From: an uncultured Bacillota bacterium
GTDB lineage: Bacteria > Bacillota > Clostridia > Caldicoprobacterales > UBA3941
Assembly (NCBI GenBank): GCA_937960725.1
Contig: CALGOY010000250.1
Location: forward strand, 1 to 5,678
Direction: 5' to 3'
DNA length: 5,678 nucleotides
In this document: positions 1-4,583 of the stretch, piece by piece
How positions within the stretch are numbered: position 1 is the stretch's first letter
Layout of the letters: every line of letters starts with the position of its first letter
Notes under the pieces: model-generated
Database searches by the model: none
Told to the model about the DNA's origin: nothing
The model's input: only the letters and a program-made list of their open reading frames with translations
Program-made: the position numbers and the translations under genes

Positions 1-454
1 GATTATTCCTGTTTAACTGACCTCCTACGAGAGTGACCGAAGGCTTTGGATGCTTTACAATTTCCAGCCCAATATTGGGCCCGCTAGTTATAATAGATAA
101 ATCTTCATCGGGAAGAATTTTAGCCAAACACATTATGGTAGTCCCGGCATCGAGATATACAGATCGCCCAGTTTCGATGTAGTTTACGGCCTTCTTGGCT
201 ATTTTGACCTTAGCCTCCATATTCTCCATTGCCCTAAGGCTATACACATCTTCTATAGTTCCAGTTGCGTAGGAAATAGATTTAGCTCCTCCCCGAACCC
301 TTATGATATAGCCTTTGTTTTCGAGATAGATTAAATCCCTGCGCAATGTCATAGAAGAGACTTCGGGAAACATTTTCTCCAAGTCTTTTAATCTCACTTC
401 ACCTTTATCGTGGATGTAAGCATTAATGATTTTACGTCTATTTTCAACATTCAA
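1..454 (-). CDS. DeoR-family transcriptional repressor, C-terminus cut by window edge
   Basis: The 151 visible residues form the N-terminal 60% of a DeoR/GlpR-type regulator; these are usually about 250 residues. Residues 5-57 are the winged helix-turn-helix, with the family signature TLRRDLIYLENKG (36-48) and RVRGGA (52-57; the usual form is RVHGGA, so His is replaced by Arg). The sugar-phosphate sensing domain follows, with YLDAGTT (100-106) and LVGG (142-145). The remaining ~100 residues of the sensor lie outside the window. DeoR proteins bind DNA and are released by a phosphorylated sugar intermediate; the ligand here cannot be told. A TTG start at 454 is chosen because a near-perfect Shine-Dalgarno sits 4 bases upstream; an in-frame GTG at 463 lies inside that site. 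The gene has its own promoter and follows a HAD sugar-phosphatase-like gene, a plausible but unproven functional partner. Family call is secure. Confidence 0.92.
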   Translation of the reverse strand, partial: MNVENRRKIINAYIHDKGEVRLKDLEKMFPEVSSMTLRRDLIYLENKGYIIRVRGGAKSISYATGTIEDVYSLRAMENMEAKVKIAKKAVNYIETGRSVYLDAGTTIMCLAKILPDEDLSIITSGPNIGLEIVKHPKPSVTLVGGQLNRNN

Positions 455-458
455 TACT

Positions 459-468
459 ATCACTTCCT
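459..468 (-). promoter_or_regulatory. Ribosome-binding site fixing the TTG start of the DeoR gene
   Basis: Read on the minus strand the site is AGGAAGTGAT, one base away from the ideal AGGAGGTGAT. It is followed by the 4-base spacer AGTA and the TTG at 454. The alternative GTG at 463 lies within the site and cannot use it. Confidence 0.7.
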
Positions 469-521
469 GCTTTATTATTTTGTATTCGTGGACTTATATA
501 TGACATGCACTTTGTTTTACC

Positions 522-578
522 ACATTATAATGTTATATTACATTTAATATGAAAATTTATTGTGAAATATTGTAATGT
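522..578. promoter_or_regulatory. Cluster of ACATT half-sites, candidate operator of the DeoR gene
   Basis: The half-site ACATT and its complement AATGT alternate four times: 522-526, 529-533, 540-544 and 574-578. The first pair forms a perfect 12-base palindrome, ACATTATAATGT (522-533). A 10/12 match to that palindrome, ATATTGTAATGT, lies at 567-578. The cluster covers the expected transcription start and leader of the DeoR gene, just downstream of its -10 box, where a self-repressing regulator would bind. The DNA is very AT-rich, so chance is a real alternative. Confidence 0.3.
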
Positions 579-586
579 ATGTTCAT

Positions 587-615
587 AGTTTATCAAACAA
601 ATTAACATCTGTCAA
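587..615 (-). promoter_or_regulatory. Sigma-A type promoter for the DeoR gene
   Basis: On the minus strand, a perfect -35 box TTGACA (615-610) is followed by a 17-base spacer and a -10 box TAAACT (592-587, 4 of 6 matches). Transcription would start near 580, leaving a leader of about 125 bases before the TTG start. The -35 box begins 25 bases after the stop codon of the upstream HAD gene, so the regulator can be transcribed on its own as well as by read-through. A perfect TATAAT also occurs at 525-530 but has no fitting -35 box. Confidence 0.6.
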
Positions 616-639
616 TCAAAATAGAGCTTCCTGTTTGTT

Positions 640-1305
640 CTATTTATCATGCAGTATATTATATATTATATCGTACACACCCTGAATTCTATCACAAACA
701 AAGTCTGCTCCCTCATCTAATAAGGTCTTTTCATCAAAAGAAGTAGTAATCCCAATCGATTTCATTCCCGCAGCCTGTGCAGATTTAATCCCATTAACTG
801 CATCTTCAACTACAATACATCTTTCAGGGGCAATTCCTATTCTTTCAGCAGCTTTCAGATAGATCTCTGGCGAAGGTTTTTTCTCCTTCACTTCTTCTCC
901 ACTTATTATGGCGCTGAAAATATCTTTATCAATACCTGCCACCCGCAAATTGGCATCTATTTTGATTCTATCAGCACTGCTGGCCAAGGCGAGTTTACAG
1001 CCTAACTGTTTTAACTTATTAAGTAGCTCTACAGTTCCATCAAAAACCCGAAGATTTGAATCTACCATATCGAGATATATCTCATATACCCTTTCTTTCA
1101 TTTCGACTTTATACTCTAACCCGTATTTTTCAGCCACTCCTCCGATATAGCGATCTTCTCCTGCCCCTATAAAAGGAACAAAGTCTTCAGACTTTGCAGA
1201 TACGCCATACTCTTTCAAGCCGGCTATAGCAGCAGCCAAGATAACTGGCTCCGAATCTACCAGCACGCCGTCCATATCAAAAAGTACCCCGATTGCTCCG
1301 TCCAT
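640..1305 (-). CDS. HAD-superfamily hydrolase, beta-phosphoglucomutase-like subfamily
   Basis: This 221-residue cytosolic enzyme has every HAD catalytic motif (numbering from the ATG at 1305). Motif I is FDMDGVLVDSEP, with nucleophile Asp10 and acid/base Asp12. The cap domain spans roughly residues 17-85. Motif II is LALASSAD (Ser109). Motif III Lys is in KKPSPEIY (Lys143). Motif IV is VVEDAVNGI (Glu167, Asp168). The VLVDSEP ending and the ED pair are typical of the beta-phosphoglucomutase/sugar-phosphate phosphatase branch. Substrate cannot be read from sequence; a hexose or pentose phosphate is most likely. A GTG at 1314 would add three residues, but it lies only about two bases from the GGAAGG Shine-Dalgarno, whereas the ATG is about ten bases away, so the ATG is preferred. 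A strong promoter lies upstream. The DeoR-type regulator downstream fits a sugar-phosphate role by inference. Confidence 0.88.
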   Translation of the reverse strand: MDGAIGVLFDMDGVLVDSEPVILAAAIAGLKEYGVSAKSEDFVPFIGAGEDRYIGGVAEKYGLEYKVEMKERVYEIYLDMVDSNLRVFDGTVELLNKLKQLGCKLALASSADRIKIDANLRVAGIDKDIFSAIISGEEVKEKKPSPEIYLKAAERIGIAPERCIVVEDAVNGIKSAQAAGMKSIGITTSFDEKTLLDEGADFVCDRIQGVYDIIYNILHDK

Positions 1306-1355
1306 CTTACCCACACCCTTCCAAAAATGTAAATTATATTGCAGCTTTTATGTGA

Positions 1356-1384
1356 ATTATACTTAATTAGGTGTTATAAGTCAA
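1356..1384 (-). promoter_or_regulatory. Strong sigma-A type promoter for the beta-PGM-like HAD gene
   Basis: On the minus strand, TTGACT (1384-1379; 5 of 6 matches) is followed by a 17-base spacer and a perfect TATAAT (1361-1356). Transcription would start near 1349, giving a leader of about 44 bases. The promoter lies directly after the terminator of the upstream L,D-transpeptidase gene, so this gene starts a new transcription unit. A second TATAAT (1338-1333) has no matching -35 box. Confidence 0.8.
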
Positions 1385-1393
1385 TTAATAATG

Positions 1394-1435
1394 TAAAAAG
1401 AGCCAGTGGATGCTTTATACAATCCAACTGGCTCT
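1394..1435 (-). terminator. Rho-independent terminator of the L,D-transpeptidase gene
   Basis: A stem of 13 base pairs with a single bulged base (arms 1422-1435 and 1399-1411, core AGAGCCAGT/ACTGGCTCT) closes a loop of about 10 bases. On the minus strand it is followed by a run of five T (1399-1395). It begins 24 bases after the stop codon of the gene at 1460-2902. Confidence 0.9.
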
Positions 1436-1459
1436 ATAGCTGTATTTAGTTTTTTCAAT

Positions 1460-2902
1460 TTATTCTATTACTATGATAGCGCTGTTTCCTATCTCAACCC
1501 AATCGTATAGAAATTTAGCATGGCTTGTATAATTTCTTACGCACATGTGGGAAAGGGGAATCGTGCCTATTGTACTTGCATATTCTTTCATTCCCGGGTC
1601 AATTTGCTTGCCTTCCTTGATGATATAGTTGACCGGAACCCCGTGAATATATCCCCCTCCAGAAAACCTTATGGAATAGGGCGAATATCCTGCTATTTCT
1701 TGAGTTCCATCTTTGAAATAGAAAAATCTGTCCCTCTTCTGTATGGCCATATAATATCCCAGCGGAGTTTCAAGGGAATAGGGGCCATTTTTACCCGTTG
1801 TCGCTAAAGTATAGGAAATTAGTGACCACTTTCCTCCACTAAACTCAAACACGGCTTCGTTCTGAAATTTCCGATCTATAATTATAACCTTTCTTAGTTC
1901 TTTGAGAGTATTCTTTCTGTTTATATATTTACTTTGAACCCAGTACTCTCCTTCCCAACCTATTACCTTGACTTTAGTAAATCCATCTCTCTCTTCCAGT
2001 ACATGCAGAAGCATGCCATCGGGAATATATCTAAAATTTTTCCCTTTCTGCGGGCTGTCGTGTCCAGCTGCGCTCTGGCTTCTCCTATATCCAAACCCAT
2101 CCCAGGTGCTACCGTTTAGCTTCGGTGGTATTCCGTTTACATTTTTGTAATTGCTGATATGGGCCAGCTCCCCTCTGTTGGACTCCTCTTTTAGAAATCT
2201 TAGAGCCTCTGCCATTTTATCAAATTGGAACCGCCTAACTTCTGCCAGGGGAGCGTAGACAAATCCAGTCTTAGTCTCGCTTCTTTCTTTCCATTCTATC
2301 TGATACCAAGAATCCGATCCCCATTTATCAATATATTCTCCTTTTACCTCTGCAATCAGCGAAACCTTCTCATTGGCCTGAAATACATGGATAACTTCCT
2401 CATCCAATCCAGGACCTTGCCTTACCTTTGCAGCCTTTAAAATCAATAGATAGTCAAAGCCAATGGGATATTTATCGTATTTTATATTCATATTAATTTC
2501 AGCCGGAAGGGCCGTGTTGAATTCACGAATAATTTCCGCCGTTTTCTTATCTTCTTGACTTATTTCTTCAACTATTTCTTCAGTTGTTTTTTTATCTGTT
2601 TCTTGAGCTATTCCCTCATCTGCATCTATTTGATTTTGATTGCTATTATCCTCAAGCTGCTGTTCGCTATTAGCTTCTTGCCCATCTTCATATTGTTCAT
2701 TTTGGTATTGCTCATCTTCCTGCACATCTTCAACGATTTCACCTACGATAGGCTGCTCCTCTTCGATTGATTGTACTTCTTCAACATTCTGATCTTCAGG
2801 CTGTGGAATCACTAGCGTTTCCCAAAGGAAAAGCCCCTGGCTGCAGCCTACTATATTTACCGTAACTAAAACAATTATGATAAATGAAAACAATTTCCTC
2901 AT
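1460..2902 (-). CDS. Lipoprotein L,D-transpeptidase with SH3-like domains (YkuD family)
   Basis: This 480-residue protein is predicted to be anchored on the outer face of the membrane and to cross-link or modify peptidoglycan. Residues 1-20 are a lipoprotein signal peptide (MRKL, hydrophobic core, lipobox IVGC, lipidated Cys20). Residues 33-125 are a low-complexity Glu/Gln/Asp-rich linker, probably a flexible spacer into the wall. Residues 148-225 look like an SH3b domain (KVRQGPGLDEEV), and 288-328 like a second SH3-type unit (DGFTKVKVIGWEGEYWVQSKYI region). Residues 335-480 are the L,D-transpeptidase domain: TGKNGPYSLETPLGYY, IHG (His420) and SHMCVR (Ser451, Cys454, Arg456). Two departures from the usual motif stand out: Met replaces Gly before the Cys, and 30 residues separate His420 from Ser451 instead of the usual ~14-17. 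The start ATG has a GGGGG Shine-Dalgarno seven bases upstream, which lies inside an inverted repeat. An intrinsic terminator follows. Enzyme class is fairly sure; activity is untested. Confidence 0.88.
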   Translation of the reverse strand: MRKLFSFIIIVLVTVNIVGCSQGLFLWETLVIPQPEDQNVEEVQSIEEEQPIVGEIVEDVQEDEQYQNEQYEDGQEANSEQQLEDNSNQNQIDADEGIAQETDKKTTEEIVEEISQEDKKTAEIIREFNTALPAEINMNIKYDKYPIGFDYLLILKAAKVRQGPGLDEEVIHVFQANEKVSLIAEVKGEYIDKWGSDSWYQIEWKERSETKTGFVYAPLAEVRRFQFDKMAEALRFLKEESNRGELAHISNYKNVNGIPPKLNGSTWDGFGYRRSQSAAGHDSPQKGKNFRYIPDGMLLHVLEERDGFTKVKVIGWEGEYWVQSKYINRKNTLKELRKVIIIDRKFQNEAVFEFSGGKWSLISYTLATTGKNGPYSLETPLGYYMAIQKRDRFFYFKDGTQEIAGYSPYSIRFSGGGYIHGVPVNYIIKEGKQIDPGMKEYASTIGTIPLSHMCVRNYTSHAKFLYDWVEIGNSAIIVIE

Positions 2903-2907
2903 TCTTG

Positions 2908-3095
2908 TACCCCCATCCTGTCTGCTCTATAATTTAAAAAACTTAGTTACACTATATATACCTTAGATAGGGGCGATAAGTTTGCTGTTTTCTGAAAATT
3001 AAATTACTTTTAATATCTGGATATAGAGCTGTAACATATATTATAAAAACATTAAATTTATGTAATAATAGCAGAGCAAGACAGGGATAGGGGTA
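2908..3095. repeat. Inverted repeat enclosing the intergenic gap and covering an RBS
   Basis: The left arm (2908-2928) and right arm (3073-3095) are inverted copies: 20 of 23 aligned positions match, with two single-base gaps and one substitution that becomes a G-U pair in minus-strand RNA. A transcript entering from the HAD gene at 3102 could form a 21-pair stem with two bulges, closing a ~144-base AT-rich loop. The 3' arm contains the GGGGG Shine-Dalgarno (2914-2910) of the L,D-transpeptidase gene. The octamer GATAGGGG of the right arm is repeated at 2966-2973, giving a second possible partner for the same site. No terminator is seen in the gap. Regulation is inferred; a foldback element of mobile origin is an alternative. 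Confidence 0.6.
3040..3068 (-). promoter_or_regulatory. Weak candidate promoter for the L,D-transpeptidase gene
   Basis: On the minus strand, a perfect -10 TATAAT (3045-3040) lies 17 bases after TTATTA (3068-3063), which matches only 3 of 6 -35 positions. The other candidate is TATAGT near 2953-2958 with TTATCG 17 bases upstream, also weak. A start from either would leave the right arm of the inverted repeat out of the RNA. Confidence 0.3.
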
Positions 3096-3101
3096 GGGCA
3101 T

Positions 3102-3725
3102 TTATAATAAAAACAATTTTTCAAATTCCTCCATACTGCGCACCCTATATTTTACTTCAAGCTCTGGATAATAAGAATCAGGGTCAAATAGACAGCCCTC
3201 CACTCCCGCATTGTGACCAGCCAGAATGTCAATATCCCTATCTCCTATCATAAGCACAGTCTTTTTGTCCATATCATACTTGTCCACTAAATAGAGGATA
3301 GCATCCGGGGCAGGCTTGCTGGGAAACTGATCATCGCTGGTAATAAAATCTCGAAAATATTTTTCCATATCAAACTGCCTTAGATAATCTCGAGCCGCCC
3401 TATCCCGATGGCTGTATAGATAATTAAACCCGCCCCTTTCACAAATTTTTCTGCACACTTCGGCAGCATTGGGATAGGGAACCATTAGAGATTTATCCCT
3501 TTCCCGTTCGTACTTGGAGTATCGCTCTCCTAGCTCATCCCCAATTCCGTATTTTTCTTTATAAAAGTTGAGAGCTGTCGTAACTGAAATCTTCATCTGT
3601 TTTAAAATATCTTCACAGCTCTCCTCAATAGAAAAATCCCTAAGAGCCATCTGAAAAGCCCTGGCCATGTGGGGGTATGAGTTGAATAATGTACCGTCAA
3701 AATCCCAAATAAAATGCTGGAACAT
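3102..3725 (-). CDS. HAD-superfamily phosphatase (phosphoglycolate-phosphatase-like)
   Basis: This 207-residue soluble HAD hydrolase with a short alpha-helical cap resembles the Gph/phosphoglycolate phosphatase branch. Motif I is WDFDGTLFNS (nucleophile Asp8, acid/base Asp10). The cap is about residues 15-80. Motif II is YLYSHRD (Ser105). Motif III Lys137 is in PSKPAPD. Motif IV is MIGDRDIDILAG (Asp162, Asp166), followed by HNAGVEGCLF. All catalytic residues are present, so it should be an active phosphatase; the substrate is not evident. Its ATG has a GGAGGT ribosome-binding site five bases upstream, inside the 18-base gap after the PlsY-like gene, so the two are co-transcribed and probably translated in step. 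The pairing suggests that the phosphatase acts on a metabolite linked to its membrane neighbour, but that is inference. No terminator follows. Confidence 0.87.
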   Translation of the reverse strand: MFQHFIWDFDGTLFNSYPHMARAFQMALRDFSIEESCEDILKQMKISVTTALNFYKEKYGIGDELGERYSKYERERDKSLMVPYPNAAEVCRKICERGGFNYLYSHRDRAARDYLRQFDMEKYFRDFITSDDQFPSKPAPDAILYLVDKYDMDKKTVLMIGDRDIDILAGHNAGVEGCLFDPDSYYPELEVKYRVRSMEEFEKLFLL

Positions 3726-3730
3726 AGAAT

Positions 3731-3736
3731 ACCTCC
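3731..3736 (-). promoter_or_regulatory. Ribosome-binding site of the second HAD gene
   Basis: GGAGGT on the minus strand lies five bases before the ATG at 3725 and eight bases after the TGA stop (3744-3746) of the PlsY-like gene. It fixes the start and shows that the downstream gene is independently and strongly initiated within the operon. Confidence 0.75.
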
Positions 3737-3743
3737 AAATTAT

Positions 3744-4397
3744 TCAAACTTTAATGATTGTATTATTTTGCTCATCTGTACTGCCTGAAAAGCTTTTAAT
3801 AAATGTATGTAATTTCCTTTTGTTCTTGTATGTCAATATAATAGAATTGCCCAGCCATAGTGCTAACAAATTGTTTGGAAAATCTTTAAAGAACATATAA
3901 ATTCCTAATATATACATACCTAAAACAGCCATAATCCCGCCGATAACCCCATCTGATTCAGTGAATATAGGAGCCTCTTTATCCAGTATTTTTATAATTA
4001 CTAATATAATGGCAAGAATGACTGCATAAGCAAAAGAAACTTTAAACTTTGTGGCAGCACTCCATACCCCAAAGCTTACTGCAATTCCTATACCCCCTTT
4101 TAACCTCATAAAGGGAGAAAAAGCATGGCCTAAAATTGAGGCCAGACCGATAGGGACAAGCTCCATCTCGCTAATTAAGCTCCGTTCTAACAATAGTGCA
4201 AGGGGAAGGTAGCCTTTCATAAAATCGAGAAATACCCCTAAAATCCCTAGCTTATATCCAGCAGCAAGCCATAGATTAAAAGCGCCGGGATTTCCATCCC
4301 CCACATCCCTTATATCCTTATTCACTATAATACCTAGCCAGTATGAAAACATCAGGGAGCCAGAAAGAAATGCCATGATAACAAATACAATAATCAT
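3744..4397 (-). CDS. PlsY-like integral membrane protein with altered acyltransferase motifs
   Basis: This 217-residue polytopic protein belongs to the PlsY family (acyl-phosphate:glycerol-3-phosphate acyltransferase, first acylation of phospholipid synthesis). Hydrophobic segments lie around 2-25, 48-70, 80-96, 105-138, 150-170 and 176-190. The family frame is clear: SGS near 12-14, DIRDVGDGNPGAFN (28-41), FMKGYLP (59-65), GHAFSPF (90-96) and LKGGIGIAVSFG (99-110). Key positions differ from canonical PlsY. The Ser of GSGN is Asp34, the Lys of the GGKG phosphate loop is Ile103, and the C-terminal HR-N...G-E motif is not recognisable; a basic tail (YKNKRKLHTF) stands there. The usual length is about 190-220. 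It may therefore be a paralogue with another substrate or no acyltransferase activity. The first ATG is used, with AGAAGGGG just upstream. It leads an operon with a HAD phosphatase. Fold call is sure; reaction is not. Confidence 0.8.
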   Translation of the reverse strand: MIIVFVIMAFLSGSLMFSYWLGIIVNKDIRDVGDGNPGAFNLWLAAGYKLGILGVFLDFMKGYLPLALLLERSLISEMELVPIGLASILGHAFSPFMRLKGGIGIAVSFGVWSAATKFKVSFAYAVILAIILVIIKILDKEAPIFTESDGVIGGIMAVLGMYILGIYMFFKDFPNNLLALWLGNSIILTYKNKRKLHTFIKSFSGSTDEQNNTIIKV

Positions 4398-4484
4398 AAT
4401 CCCCTTCTACCCCTACTTTTATTTTCTCATCTGTCTAGAGCGCAGATATGATTTTATGCAGAATATTTTGTAATACCCCACCTA

Positions 4485-4513
4485 ATAATAGCATATTCAA
4501 ATTTTTAAAGCAA
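4485..4513 (-). promoter_or_regulatory. Extended -10 promoter of the PlsY-like/HAD operon
   Basis: On the minus strand, TTGCTT (4513-4508) is followed by a 17-base spacer that ends in TGC, then TATTAT (4490-4485; 5 of 6 matches). The TGn just before the -10 box makes it an extended -10 type. Transcription would start near 4478, leaving a leader of about 80 bases before the ATG at 4397. The leader contains a small possible ATCTG/CAGAT hairpin. Confidence 0.55.
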
Positions 4514-4522
4514 TATAAGTAT

Positions 4523-4559
4523 AAAATTTAGGGACAGCTCCATTTATTAAGCTGTCCCT
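4523..4559 (-). terminator. Intrinsic terminator of the MATE gene
   Basis: A perfect 10-base-pair GC-containing stem, AGGGACAGCT/AGCTGTCCCT (4559-4550 and 4539-4530), closes a 10-base loop and begins 24 bases after the MATE stop codon. The following minus-strand sequence is AAATTTTA, a short T run, so termination may be partial. It lies directly upstream of the next promoter. Confidence 0.65.
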
Positions 4560-4583
4560 TTAAAAATAGGTAAATATTCAATA

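Noticed and set aside
619..645. A terminator between the first HAD gene and the DeoR gene
   Set aside because: The AAATAGA/TCTATTT hairpin is all-weak pairs with a 13-base loop, includes the stop codon, and has only four T after it. Read-through into the DeoR gene is likely.
2555..2770. A hydrophobic plus-strand open frame resembling a small membrane protein
   Set aside because: It is the complement of the Glu/Gln-rich linker codons of the L,D-transpeptidase, which automatically read as Phe/Leu/Ile on the other strand.
2908..3095. A miniature inverted-repeat transposable element
   Set aside because: The size and terminal inverted repeats would fit, but the only flanking duplication is a poorly placed CATT, and no second copy lies in the window. 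It remains possible; a genome-wide search for the arms would decide.
4398..4425. A link between the GTAGGGGTAG in the PlsY-like leader and the similar sequence in the inverted repeat
   Set aside because: The shared stretch is short and purine-rich, as expected around ribosome-binding sites, and the surrounding sequence does not align.
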